Origin: Planctomycetaceae bacterium
Lineage (GTDB): Bacteria > Planctomycetota > Planctomycetia > Planctomycetales > Planctomycetaceae
Assembly: GCA_024742875.1 (NCBI GenBank)
Contig: JANSXP010000017.1
Coordinates: 39,766 to 103,765 of the forward strand
Direction of reading: 5' to 3'
Length of the DNA stretch: 64,000 nucleotides
Shown: positions 44,472 through 53,441 of the stretch, one piece after another
Numbering within the stretch: position 1 is the stretch's first letter
Layout of the letters: every line of letters starts with the position of its first letter
Notes under the pieces: generated by a model
Seen by the model: only the letters and a program-made list of their open reading frames with translations
Databases searched by the model: none
Told to the model about the DNA's origin: nothing
Made by a program: the position numbers and the translations under genes

Positions 44472-45461
44472 TTAGTTGACGATTGTGCCCGAGACGTTCA
44501 GACGCAGTGGTGCCGGCCGCCCTTTGATGCTTACCAGTAGCTCTTCATTGAATTTGCCCGGCCGATTGGGCGGCGTGAACTCGACGGTGATCGCGTGCGT
44601 TTTCATCGCCCGATCTTTGAGGTTGGCTTTGAAACAGCCGGACATGCTCTTGCAGTCGACGCCGGACACAGTAAATGGCTCGCGTCCTCGCAGCACAATC
44701 GTGCGTTTGGCCGTGCTGCCCATAGGAACGGCCCCCACTCTCACGATACTGGGGGAAGCAGAAATGTCTGGTGCCACCACGCCTTCGATTCGCAGCGGGA
44801 TGTAGGGATTGCTGCGGTCGTTGGTCTCAATGGTGACGATGTCTCGCAGACTGCCAATGTCCATTTTTTCATCGAGGTTCATCGTCAGGCGAAAACGGAT
44901 CAGTCCGTTTTTTCGCTCCGGCTTGCTGAGTACAGCTCGAAGGTGCGGGTTTTCAATTTTGATGTCGACGATATTCCAGTCAGGCCGTCCGGCGTAGGCA
45001 ATGTCCACAACCGCCTGAGAGGGTTTGCCATATTCCACCGTGTTGAATTTGACTTTGCCCGGTGTAAAGACCACGTCTGTCCGAATGTAGGCGGTGATCG
45101 GCACGCGATGTTCCACGAACCGGGGAGAGTTGAACGTGACCAGCAGATTGGAATCCTTCCGCTGCTTGTGGCGCTTGGTGTCCATCTGCACGTCAACAAA
45201 CGCAGAACCGCCTGGCTCGATGGTGTATTTGTTGTCGACCAGTTTGGCGCTGGCACACGTGCAACTGGTGCGCACGGAGGAAATCTGCAGCGGCTGCGAG
45301 TAGACGTTCTTGATCTCAACTTTCTTGACGACTTCCGAGCCGGTCGCGATGACGCCGAAATCAAGCTTTTGAGTGCTGAACATCGGATCAGACCATTGGT
45401 CTGCCTGGACCGTAACGCTGCTGATCGCAGCGAATCCCATTGCCAGAATGAATTTTCGCAT
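44472..45461 (-). CDS. Exported DUF1573-domain protein
   Basis: 329 aa with signal peptide (MRKFILAMGFAAISSVTVQA). DUF1573 domain: PMFSTQKLDFGVIATGSEVVKKVEIKNVYSQPLQIS then RTSCTCASAKLVDNKYTIEPGGSAFVDVQMDT. At least two more beta-sandwich domains follow. It resembles the 36723 lipoprotein in fold but lacks the lipobox. Convergent with the COG3014-like gene with a 27-nt gap. Function unknown. Confidence 0.8.
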   Translation of the reverse strand: MRKFILAMGFAAISSVTVQADQWSDPMFSTQKLDFGVIATGSEVVKKVEIKNVYSQPLQISSVRTSCTCASAKLVDNKYTIEPGGSAFVDVQMDTKRHKQRKDSNLLVTFNSPRFVEHRVPITAYIRTDVVFTPGKVKFNTVEYGKPSQAVVDIAYAGRPDWNIVDIKIENPHLRAVLSKPERKNGLIRFRLTMNLDEKMDIGSLRDIVTIETNDRSNPYIPLRIEGVVAPDISASPSIVRVGAVPMGSTAKRTIVLRGREPFTVSGVDCKSMSGCFKANLKDRAMKTHAITVEFTPPNRPGKFNEELLVSIKGRPAPLRLNVSGTIVN

Positions 45462-45894
45462 AGGAGTATTCCGTTGCGTGAAAACGAGTACGACGGTCTT
45501 TGGGACTGCCGAACGTCCGCTGATTGAGTAGCCGCAGGAGAGGAGTTTTTGGTGGGGAAAGTGGAGAGATTTCCCGACTCAATCCTGCATCGATGGCCCA
45601 GCGATGAGGGCTGATTCCGTGGAAAAATCGACACCACTTATACGTTCACGTTAGGCGGATTGAGGGAACCTGTCAATCGCGCGATCGGAACATGGGCAGG
45701 GCTGTAAAACGAGAAATAAACGGCTTTTCCGGCCAGCTGCTACAAAAGCCGATCTCGTGGGGATGGGGGGCGTTTGCCGGGCAGAAAATGTCGGCTCTGC
45801 ACGCCGTTTGTTATTTGAGCCGGAATTTTCTGCGACCTGGTCGACAGATAGTCTCTGCGGATGTGGGGCAGGCAGAACTGCGAATCCGCGCACG
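45462..45894. other. Intergenic region, gene-free
   Basis: About 430 bases upstream of the DUF1573 gene and downstream of the 34-aa basic protein terminator. No coding ORF, repeat or RNA structure was recognised. Confidence 0.4.
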
Positions 45895-45915
45895 AAAAAA
45901 GCCCGCTCAGCGGGC
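45895..45915 (-). terminator. Intrinsic terminator after the small basic protein gene
   Basis: On the minus strand: GCCCGC (45915-45910) pairs with GCGGGC (45906-45901) across a 3-nt TGA loop, followed by six T (45900-45895). Lies ~50 nt downstream of the stop of the 34-aa gene. Confidence 0.85.
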
Positions 45916-45965
45916 CTTTGCACACAGCCCGCAGACGCTGGCGGGCGAATGCTCACTTCTTCAGT

Positions 45966-46070
45966 CTATCGTGACAGCTTGATGCCTTTACGCTTCAGGC
46001 GGCGTGCTTTGGCACTCGCGGGGCGTCGGCCGTGATTCGCTTTTTTGAGTCTTCGACTGGTCTTGGCCAT
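45966..46070 (-). CDS. 34-aa highly basic protein, possible ribosomal protein bL37-like
   Basis: ATG at 46070 to TAG at 45966 encodes 34 residues, starting MAKTSRRLKKANHGRRPASA and ending KRKGIKLSR; nearly half are Arg or Lys. The core KANHGRRP resembles, from memory, KANHGKRP in bL37, a short large-subunit protein of mycobacterial ribosomes. An intrinsic terminator follows, supporting a real transcription unit. Alternative: a lineage-specific ribosome-associated basic peptide such as a Thx- or L34-like protein. Too short to be captured by usual ORF cutoffs. Confidence 0.6.
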   Translation of the reverse strand: MAKTSRRLKKANHGRRPASAKARRLKRKGIKLSR

Positions 46071-46263
46071 GGTTCGGTCAATCGGTCAATCACACGAGGA
46101 ATGGACAAAGCAGAGCGGCGAACATGCCGCTTTGCGAAGGATTGCGTACAATATCGGGAATATCGTCCGCGCAAAGCGCTAACATCCCCAGAATTAGCGA
46201 TTCCGGCCGATCTTTCGCTGACCTCTCGTATTCAAGCCCTCTCACCCTCTGATTTCTGCACCC

Positions 46264-46953
46264 ATGGCCCGGAAGATCATTTTTTTTGACATCGATGGCA
46301 CTTTGCTGCTTACCGGAGGCGCCGGCCAGGCGTCGCTTGAACAGGCACTGATCAGCGAGTTTGCTGTGGATTTCCCATTCGAAGGCGTCCTCACGGCGGG
46401 CCGTACCGACCGCGGTATTACGGATGAAATTTTCGATCGTTACCAGATTGAAAATACGAGGGAAAACCGTCTGCGATTTCGCACGTCCTATCTGCAACAG
46501 CTGCCGCCACGGCTGGAAGCGGCCCCCGGACGGCTGCTGCCGAGCGTGCGGGAACTTGTTCGTGAGCTGGCAGCCATTGAGGACGTCGCTCTGGGAGTGC
46601 TGACCGGAAACTATGAAGAGGCGGCGTGGATCAAGCTGCGACATTATGACCTGGAGTCGTTTTTTCATCCGTTCGGCGGTTTTGGTGATCACCACCCGCA
46701 CCGGGATGATGTGGCTCGCAGTGCACTAACGGCCGCCGAAGAATTTCTCGGAGACGAATTCCATTCGGCCACTCGCCTGGTCATCGGTGACACACCGGCC
46801 GACATCACGTGTGCTCGTGCCATTGACGCGACTGCAATTGCTGTCGCGACTGGCAGTTATGAATCACGGCAGCTCCAGTCGCACAACCCGGATTTGCTGT
46901 TTGATGACTTCACAGAGACGTCCGCCGTTGTGGAAAAAATCCTCAGCGTTTGA
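46264..46953 (+). CDS. HAD-superfamily hydrolase
   Basis: 229 aa. Motif I is FFDIDGTLL (Asp9, Asp11), motif II GVLTGNYEE (Thr), motif III/IV VIGDTPADITCARA. The cap region (residues ~20-90) is alpha-helical, class C1, and resembles phosphoglycolate phosphatase-type enzymes, with a GRTDRGITDEIF segment. It dephosphorylates an unknown small metabolite. It precedes the plsC-like gene by 51 nt on the same strand and may head the following operon. Confidence 0.85.
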   Translation: MARKIIFFDIDGTLLLTGGAGQASLEQALISEFAVDFPFEGVLTAGRTDRGITDEIFDRYQIENTRENRLRFRTSYLQQLPPRLEAAPGRLLPSVRELVRELAAIEDVALGVLTGNYEEAAWIKLRHYDLESFFHPFGGFGDHHPHRDDVARSALTAAEEFLGDEFHSATRLVIGDTPADITCARAIDATAIAVATGSYESRQLQSHNPDLLFDDFTETSAVVEKILSV

Positions 46954-47004
46954 AGGACCGCCACGTAAGTCTGGTTGCCCCTAATCTTTTGATGGAAGGC
47001 CGTC

Positions 47005-47781
47005 TTGTCGGACCGAGCAGAAATCTCCTCCGTTGATTCCTCCGCTGATGCGGCGATTGCCGGGATGCCGCATCGCCGCAACCTGCTGTGGAATCTGATT
47101 CACGTCATTGTGTATCTGCCTTTGCGGTGCTGGTTGCGAACACGTGTGATTGGCAAAGAGAACCTGATTGACGAATCAGGCGGTGTGCTCATCGCCAATC
47201 ACCAAAGCTATCTTGATCCTCTGTTTGTGGCGGTGCGGCTGACACGTCCGGTTTCCTATCTGGCCCGCGACAGTTTGTTCAAAGTGCCGCTGATTGGCTG
47301 GATTGTGCGCAACACGTTTGTGATTCCCATCAGCCGCACGGCGTTTCGCGGCGGCAGCATCCGCACCGCGCTGCAGCGGCTGGAAAACGGATTTCTGGTT
47401 GGCATCTATCCGGAAGGCACGCGGTCTTCCGGACAGCCCAGTCGGTTCAAGCCCGGATTTCTGTCGCTGGTGCGACGAACCCAGGTTCCCGTTTACCCTG
47501 TTGCCATCATTGGCGCTGATCGGGCGATGCCACGTGGAGCGTGGCTGATTCGTCCTGTGGCCGTCACAGTCGTGTACGGCAAGCCGCTGACGGCACAGGA
47601 ACGTGACCTGCTGAGCAATGGCGATGATGATCGGGCACTGGCTGAGATGATGCGTGAGAAGGTTGCCGAACTTTACCGCTCCGTGACGGGTGAGTCTCCA
47701 CCGCACGAGTCTCCACCGCACGAGTCTACGCCAGCCGAGTCCGTTGAGGAGCCGGCCGGCGATCAGGACGGTGCAGCGTGA
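47005..47781 (+). CDS. 1-acylglycerol-3-phosphate O-acyltransferase (PlsC-like)
   Basis: 258 aa from a TTG start at 47005, chosen because GGAAGG lies 5 nt upstream and no better ATG exists. Acyltransferase motifs: ANHQSYLDPLFVA (H-x4-D), then YPEGTRSSGQPSRFKPG (E-G-T-R), and the membrane-near WIVRNTFVIPISR. It would acylate lysophosphatidic acid or a related acceptor at the inner membrane. The C-terminus contains a tandem 15-bp repeat coding SPPHE twice (47697-47731), then an acidic tail. The stop overlaps the radical SAM start (GTGA). Confidence 0.85.
   Translation: MSDRAEISSVDSSADAAIAGMPHRRNLLWNLIHVIVYLPLRCWLRTRVIGKENLIDESGGVLIANHQSYLDPLFVAVRLTRPVSYLARDSLFKVPLIGWIVRNTFVIPISRTAFRGGSIRTALQRLENGFLVGIYPEGTRSSGQPSRFKPGFLSLVRRTQVPVYPVAIIGADRAMPRGAWLIRPVAVTVVYGKPLTAQERDLLSNGDDDRALAEMMREKVAELYRSVTGESPPHESPPHESTPAESVEEPAGDQDGAA
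47697..47731. repeat. 15-bp in-frame tandem repeat in the PlsC-like C-terminus
   Basis: TCTCCACCGCACGAG occurs twice and is then followed by a partial copy. It keeps frame and extends the tail as SPPHESPPHES. Second 15-bp minisatellite in the window. Confidence 0.75.
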
Positions 47782-48755
47782 CGGATCGACGTCCGCCCGA
47801 ACTGCCCGTGCTCAGTGACGCACAGATCCTGGGAGCCCGCGGCCCCCGCAACACGGTTGATCCGTTTCGGCCCTACCACATGCTGGTGGAAGCTGAGCAT
47901 ACAGCAGACGGGCGTGTCGAAGATGTGGCGACCGTCTTTCTGTCCAATCGGGAGTGCCCTTATCGCTGTCTGATGTGTGATCTGTGGAAGAACACCACCA
48001 CGCAGAAAGTTCCTGACGGCGCCATTGTGACCCAGATTCGTCATGCCATTGCAGAGCTGGGACCGACCAGGCACATCAAGCTTTACAACAGCGGCAATTT
48101 CTTCGATCCGCAGGCGATCCCGATCGCAGATCGTGATCAGATCGGCGAACTGCTGCACGATTACGAAACGGTCATTGTCGAAAACCATCCGCAGATGTGT
48201 GGCTCCGCCTGCATGGAGTTTGCCGCCCGCCTGCAGCCGCAGCTGGAAGTGGCCATGGGACTGGAAACGTCCCATGAGCCGACCCTCGCACGTCTGAACA
48301 AACGCATGACGCCGGCCGATTTTGCGGCTGCCTGCCAACGCCTGACGACGGCCGGCATTCGCGTTCGCACATTCATTCTGCTCCGCCCTCCCGGCACGAC
48401 GGAAGAACAGGGCATTCGCCGGGCCATCGAGTCGGTTCGGTTTGCCTTTGATCACGGAGTCAACTGCTGCGCCGTCATTCCGACGCGGGCGGGCAACGGC
48501 ATGATGGAACATCTTCAGCACGAAGGCCTGTTCGAGCCGCCCTGTCTGGCGTCACTGGAGCAGGTGTTTGAACAGACGCTGTCCTGGCAGCGAGGACGCG
48601 TATTTGTTGATCTGTGGGACATCGCCGCATTCGCCCGCTGCCGAATCTGTGTGGACGAGCGCGTCGCCCGTCTGCATCGGATGAATCTGACGCAGTGTTC
48701 GCAGCCGCCTGTTGTCTGCCATCACTGTGGCGGGACATCAGTGGGGGGAGACTGA
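47778..48755 (+). CDS. Radical SAM enzyme (Elp3/RaSEA-like)
   Basis: 325 aa from a GTG that overlaps the PlsC-like stop (GTGA). The [4Fe-4S] site is CPYRCLMC (Cys60, Cys64, Cys67). The middle has AMGLETSHEPTLARLNKRM and FILLRPPGTTEEQG, typical of the Elp3/archaeosine-synthase-type radical SAM subgroup. C-terminal CRIC and CHHC pairs probably hold zinc. Substrate unknown. The stop overlaps the FAD-oxidoreductase start by 1 nt (TGATG). Its company with an acyltransferase suggests lipid or lipid-linked product modification; that is inference. Confidence 0.8.
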   Translation: MTDRRPPELPVLSDAQILGARGPRNTVDPFRPYHMLVEAEHTADGRVEDVATVFLSNRECPYRCLMCDLWKNTTTQKVPDGAIVTQIRHAIAELGPTRHIKLYNSGNFFDPQAIPIADRDQIGELLHDYETVIVENHPQMCGSACMEFAARLQPQLEVAMGLETSHEPTLARLNKRMTPADFAAACQRLTTAGIRVRTFILLRPPGTTEEQGIRRAIESVRFAFDHGVNCCAVIPTRAGNGMMEHLQHEGLFEPPCLASLEQVFEQTLSWQRGRVFVDLWDIAAFARCRICVDERVARLHRMNLTQCSQPPVVCHHCGGTSVGGD

Positions 48756-50278
48756 TGTCTGCGTTCGTTGATCTGCTGATTCTCGGGTCAGGCTTTGGTG
48801 GGAGCCTGCTGGCCACCATAGCCCGTCAGCAGGGCTACTCGGTAGCTCTTGTCGATCGCGCAGCGCATCCGCGATTTGCCATTGGAGAATCTTCAACGCC
48901 GCTGGCCGACCAGACACTGGCGGAACTGGCTCGACAGTACGATTTGCCGGAGTTGCTGCCACTGTGTCAGTACGGAAGCTGGCCGAGAATGTCCGGCGGC
49001 CTCACGTGCGGGGCCAAGCAGGGCTTCAGCTACTTCGGTCATCAAAGACGTCAGCCGTTCAATACGAACGATCAGCTGCTGGTGATTGCCCGCAGGACCA
49101 GAGAGCTCGCCGATACGCACTGGCTGCGCAGTGACGTGGATCAGTTTCTGTTTCAACTAGCGCAGTCTCGGGAGGCGCGGACGTATGAGAAAGCGGACTA
49201 CATCCTGCGGCAAACGCCCACGGGCTGGCAGTGTTCCGGCACAGCCGGGGTCGGGGACTTTGATCTGACGGCTCCGTTCGTTGTCGATGCCACCGCACGA
49301 GCGGGAGAAGTGATGCGTGTGGTAAAGGTGGAAGACGAAACCCACTCGCTGCACACGTGTTCTCACGGGATCTATGCGCATTTCGAAAATCTGCGACCTG
49401 TCGCTGCCGTCCTGCAGGATCTGAGCGTGGAGCAATCCCGGCATCCCTTCGCGTGCGATGATGCGGCCGTTCATCACGTGCTCGATGGAGGCTGGATGTG
49501 GCAGCTGCGGTTTGATGATGACACTGTCAGTGTTGGACTCATGACGCCGCAAGAGCCCGATCGCCCGCAGTTGCAATGGGAGCAGACGATTGACGATCAT
49601 CGGTTTTTGAGTCAGCAGTTTGCCGACGCACGCATCGTTCGGCCGGCGCACGAACTGATCGTGACCGGGCGGGTGCAGCACTTGCAAGCCCGGGCCGCCG
49701 GGCCCACCTGGGCCGCCCTGCCCGCTGCGGCCGGATTCATCGATCCACTGCACAGCACGGGGATTGCACACACGCTGTTTGCTGTGCGGCGTCTCGCCGC
49801 CCTCTGGCAGCCGTCGGCGGGACTATCGGGGCTGCAGCGGTGGCAGGCCATGAAGGGCCAGACGTTCATCTGGCAGCGATACTCCGATGTTCTGCTGGAC
49901 GAACTGCGGCATATCGACCTGCTGGTGGCCGGCTGTTATCAGTCCCTGCCCTCGTTTCGTCTGTGGAGCGCCTGGTGCATGATTTACTTCGCGGCGGTCA
50001 CCACGGCGGAATCTGCCACCGGTCGCAAGCAGCTCGATGGTTCCGATTGTTTTGAACCGTCATTCCTCCGCGCTGCCGACTCGCCATTGCGACAGATGAT
50101 TTTCGAGGCGCGGCGCTGGCTGGATGAGTGTGTGCAGGCCGGCTCGACGGTCGATGCCTGTCGCCTGTTTGAACGGCGACTGGCCGCCGCGCTGCGTCCC
50201 TGGAATGAGTGTGGACTGCTGGACCCTGATCGTCGGGGGATGTACGACACGACCGCCTGCCCGAGTGTCGATGAATAG
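48755..50278 (+). CDS. FAD-dependent oxidoreductase, flavin halogenase/geranylgeranyl reductase-like
   Basis: 507 aa from the ATG at 48755 after GGGGGGAG. FAD motif: DLLILGSGFGGSLLATIAR with RFAIGESSTPLADQ following, as in tryptophan-halogenase-type flavoproteins. GGWMWQLRFDD recalls the W-x-W segment of those enzymes, but the I-P and the catalytic Lys cannot be fixed by eye. The C-terminal third (CYQSLPSFRLWSAWCMIYFAAVTTAES) is unusual and partly hydrophobic. Frame extension upstream to 48614 runs inside the radical SAM gene and is rejected. Product unknown; last gene of the overlapping operon. Confidence 0.8.
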   Translation: MSAFVDLLILGSGFGGSLLATIARQQGYSVALVDRAAHPRFAIGESSTPLADQTLAELARQYDLPELLPLCQYGSWPRMSGGLTCGAKQGFSYFGHQRRQPFNTNDQLLVIARRTRELADTHWLRSDVDQFLFQLAQSREARTYEKADYILRQTPTGWQCSGTAGVGDFDLTAPFVVDATARAGEVMRVVKVEDETHSLHTCSHGIYAHFENLRPVAAVLQDLSVEQSRHPFACDDAAVHHVLDGGWMWQLRFDDDTVSVGLMTPQEPDRPQLQWEQTIDDHRFLSQQFADARIVRPAHELIVTGRVQHLQARAAGPTWAALPAAAGFIDPLHSTGIAHTLFAVRRLAALWQPSAGLSGLQRWQAMKGQTFIWQRYSDVLLDELRHIDLLVAGCYQSLPSFRLWSAWCMIYFAAVTTAESATGRKQLDGSDCFEPSFLRAADSPLRQMIFEARRWLDECVQAGSTVDACRLFERRLAAALRPWNECGLLDPDRRGMYDTTACPSVDE

Positions 50279-50411
50279 GTGACGAGTAGGTGGACACTGG
50301 CCGACGTGATTCGGAAATCGCCACAGCCCCGCGACGGCGTCACTAGAGCGGCCCTACGGCGCCACGATAATGGCGCTGCGGACACCACTCGTGCCGTGCA
50401 GAAGCTGGCAC

Positions 50412-51083
50412 TCAGGCTTCGTCCGCGCCGGTCTCTGTGGCGGTGCCTTTTAAGTGCTGCACCCAGGCCGGTGGCACGTTGACAAACACGTTGTCCCGCG
50501 CGATTCTCCGCTGCTCGATGTGGCCGTTCATGATGTCGTCAATGCGGGTAATGCGAGTGCGGGCAGAACCGGCTGTCACCACTTTGCGAATCGGCCGCAT
50601 AAACATGTACTCAAAGTAACTGAGCACGCCATTGGGATTGATGACTTCGAAATACTTATCGCAAAGTTCCTCCACCATTTCCGCCGGGAAGTTGGCCATA
50701 GGGAGCCCGGAAATGATGAAGTCGTATCCCTGCGCGGGCTTGTACTCCTGAAGGGGAATCTGATGGATTGTGGACAGATTGGCGACAGCCTGCCACGTCG
50801 GCTCCATCTCAAATTTCCGCTGCAAAACGGCAGCAAATTCTTCGTTCAGTTCCACCAGATCAAACACGTCGCCTTCGCGCAGGTGTGTGACAATGCGTCG
50901 TGTGACCGGGCCGGTGCCCGGGCCGATTTCGAGGACACGAACCGGGGCATCACCTCGTTTGGCCAGATATCGAGACATCGATTTGGCCAGCGACTGACTG
51001 CTGGGGATGATCGAGCCTGTTGTTTCGAATCGCTTTCGGAAGTTGCGAAAAAACGTGAGGTTGTCGCGGAGCGAGCTTAGCAT
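50412..51083 (-). CDS. SAM-dependent methyltransferase, phospholipid N-methyltransferase (PmtA)-like
   Basis: 223 aa from the ATG at 51083 (MLSSLRDNLTFFRNFRKRF). The sequence FFRNFRKRFETTGSIIPSSQSLAKSM is characteristic of PmtA/rRNA-dimethylase-like enzymes, followed by the SAM motif VLEIGPGTGPVTRRI (~49-63), motif II DLVELNEEF and motif IV DFIISGLPMANF. It probably methylates phosphatidylethanolamine or a similar amine lipid. It converges on the FAD-oxidoreductase operon across 133 nt. Confidence in family is good, in substrate moderate. Confidence 0.8.
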   Translation of the reverse strand: MLSSLRDNLTFFRNFRKRFETTGSIIPSSQSLAKSMSRYLAKRGDAPVRVLEIGPGTGPVTRRIVTHLREGDVFDLVELNEEFAAVLQRKFEMEPTWQAVANLSTIHQIPLQEYKPAQGYDFIISGLPMANFPAEMVEELCDKYFEVINPNGVLSYFEYMFMRPIRKVVTAGSARTRITRIDDIMNGHIEQRRIARDNVFVNVPPAWVQHLKGTATETGADEA

Positions 51084-51431
51084 TGCGGTTCTCAGGAGGC
51101 GTTCAGGGGCGGGCAGTATCGTCGAACGATCACGACGACGCAAACCGCCGACACACTTCGTTTGGGATTCCCCCAATGCGGCTGGGTGTTCCTTTCAATT
51201 CGCACATTCCCCCTCATAATTTGATCCCGCCGCGAGTTTTGCTGCCGGCAGGAAAAAGGCGAGACACCCCAGGGACCACTGCGAGGGCGTCGTTTCTCCC
51301 TTCTGCACGCTGGCTTTGGCATGGAGGCAGAGCTTCCACTGCACGGCGACATCAAACACAACACAACCGAATTCGAAGCTTACCGGAAACGAGCTTCGGC
51401 CGTTCCTTTCCTGACCTGCAACAGGGCTTCC

Positions 51432-52910
51432 ATGGCAACCACTCCACTGCTTCGATCGATCCGACTGTCTGTCTGCCTGCTGCTGTGCCTGAACGTGCTG
51501 TGCACGGTCTGTGCCCGGGCGGCTGAGAAACGTCCCAATGTCCTGTGGATCATTGCCGACGATCTGGGGCCGGAACTGGGATGCTACGGCTATCCGGGTG
51601 TCAGGACGCCGCACATCGACAGGCTGGCTCGAGAAGGCTGTCGCTATACGCTGGCATTCTCCACTTCACCCGTGTGTTCTGCGTCACGAACGGCCATGCA
51701 GACAGGCCACTACCAGACGACGGTTGGCGGACATCATCACAATACTCGTATCAAGCCGGAACTCTCGGCCGATACTCCCACGGTCACCCGCTTAATGCAG
51801 CAGGCCGGCTACTTTGTGAGCAATGGGCATGGCACTCAGAAAGCCAGTCAGCGACTGGCCAAATCGCACTTCAACTTTCAATACAACGCTCGGACGTTTT
51901 TCGATGGTCACGACTGGAGCCAGCGAGATCCGCAGCAGCCATTCTTCGCAAGTGTGCAGATCAAGGAGCCGCATCGCAGCTTTGTGAAAGCCAGAACGTC
52001 GCGGCCTGAGGCACCCATCCCACCTTACTATCCCGATCATCCGGTGACTCGAGCCGACTGGGACAATTACCTGGCCAGTATCGAAGTGCTCGACACCAAA
52101 GTGGGGAAGGTTCTGGACCGTCTGGACGAAGAAGGACTCACACAAAACACGCTGGTGATTTTCTTTGGCGATCACGGGCGCCCCCACGTGCGTGGCAAGC
52201 AGTGGCTGTATGACGGCGGACTGCACACTCCATTGCTGACGCGCTGGCCGGGAAGAATTCGTCCTGGAACGACGAGTGACGGACTGACGACGCTGCTGGA
52301 TTTGATGCCGACCACTCTCGCGGCGGCCGGTCTGCCGCCGCGGCAAGTGCCAGGTCACGACTTACTCGACCCCGGCTGGGCCGGGCATCCACAGCTGTTT
52401 GCGGCCCGCGACCGCTGTGGCGATGCGCCCGATCGGATTCGCAGCATCCGCACCAGGCACTTCAAGTACATTCGCAACTTTCACCCGGAGCGCCCCTATC
52501 TGCAGCTGAGCAGCTACAAGAAACTCAGCTATCCCGTAGAAACGCTGATGAAGGTCATGTACGCCCGCGGGGAATGGAACAGCCCATTTATGGCGCCCGT
52601 GCGACCGGCCGAAGAGCTCTACGACCTGACCACCGATCCGTTCGAAATGCACAACCTGGCCAGCGACCCGCAGCATGCACAGAGACTGCAGCAGTTTCAC
52701 GAGCAACTGGAGCAATGGATCGTTGACACGGGAGACCTTGGGGCCATTGACGAATCGTTAACTGTGGATCTGCCCGCGCTTATGCTGGAGAAGCGCGGCT
52801 GGTACGAACGCACCATGAAGAAACGCGGACTCGATCCGGATTTGTCTGATGAAGACTATCTGAAGTGGCTGTCGCAGGATTTGGGTCTCGCCGACCAGAG
52901 ACCACAGTAA
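51432..52910 (+). CDS. Sulfatase (formylglycine type), heparan-N-sulfatase-like
   Basis: 492 aa from the ATG at 51432; signal peptide MATTPLLRSIRLSVCLLLCL. Metal site WIIADDLGPELGCYG (Asp43/44), formylglycine motif CSASR (82-86). FFGDHGRPHVRGKQWLYDGGLHTPLLTRWPG and RHFKYIRNFHPERPYLQ resemble N-sulfoglucosamine sulfohydrolase (S1_8-like). It cleaves sulfate from a glycan in the periplasm. The upstream frame from 51321 is not signal-like. Third sulfatase of the window, unlinked to the others. Confidence 0.9.
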   Translation: MATTPLLRSIRLSVCLLLCLNVLCTVCARAAEKRPNVLWIIADDLGPELGCYGYPGVRTPHIDRLAREGCRYTLAFSTSPVCSASRTAMQTGHYQTTVGGHHHNTRIKPELSADTPTVTRLMQQAGYFVSNGHGTQKASQRLAKSHFNFQYNARTFFDGHDWSQRDPQQPFFASVQIKEPHRSFVKARTSRPEAPIPPYYPDHPVTRADWDNYLASIEVLDTKVGKVLDRLDEEGLTQNTLVIFFGDHGRPHVRGKQWLYDGGLHTPLLTRWPGRIRPGTTSDGLTTLLDLMPTTLAAAGLPPRQVPGHDLLDPGWAGHPQLFAARDRCGDAPDRIRSIRTRHFKYIRNFHPERPYLQLSSYKKLSYPVETLMKVMYARGEWNSPFMAPVRPAEELYDLTTDPFEMHNLASDPQHAQRLQQFHEQLEQWIVDTGDLGAIDESLTVDLPALMLEKRGWYERTMKKRGLDPDLSDEDYLKWLSQDLGLADQRPQ

Positions 52911-53441
52911 CCACATGCGTTTTCACGTCTCGTGAGTGCCAGCGTCTGCAGCCACCGCGAGTGATTGACCTGAGCGGTTCACGTTCGCGCCGTGAAATCG
53001 AGCCGCATAGGGATGAGCTGTCAGCATGCGCTGTCAGCATGCGCTTCAAAAACGCGGTGCAGCGACGCAATGTCGGCGACCTGATGAATCAGTCAGACGA
53101 TCACGCCAAAAGCCGCGGCATCGTAGTAAAGGTACAGTGGAATCCGTCCGTCCTTTTTTCGGCAGGTTGCGTGCGGCAGATTTGGCCTGTTGAACGGCGA
53201 CGCAGCGAATGCGGACACGACGTTTTTGCGGCGGAAGTGGCACGCCGTTCGATGCCTGCGCCGATTTGGTGATTTTCACTGTGTGAAGGGCCCCGCTCCC
53301 CGGCCGCCCTCCAGTTTCACCCATAGATTTTATCTATGGTGAGTCACTCTGGTTTCTATTCGAACTATGTGAGGCGCTGCTTATAAATGGAAGTGAACAC
53401 CACCGTAATTGTTCAGGAACGGACACTGGAGGAATGGCACG
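52911..53441. other. Intergenic region upstream of the sigma factor gene
   Basis: About 530 bases. It holds two copies of GCTGTCAGCATGC in tandem (53017-53042) and the palindrome described separately (53321-53339). No coding ORF recognised. Strong Shine-Dalgarno GGAGGA occurs 53428-53433. Confidence 0.45.
53321..53339. promoter_or_regulatory. 8-bp palindrome upstream of the sigma factor gene
   Basis: CCATAGAT-TTT-ATCTATGG, a perfect inverted repeat with a 3-nt spacer, lies ~100 nt before the sigma gene. It is AT-rich compared with its flanks. Size and spacing fit a dimeric regulator operator; a terminator is unlikely as no T-tract follows. Confidence 0.45.
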
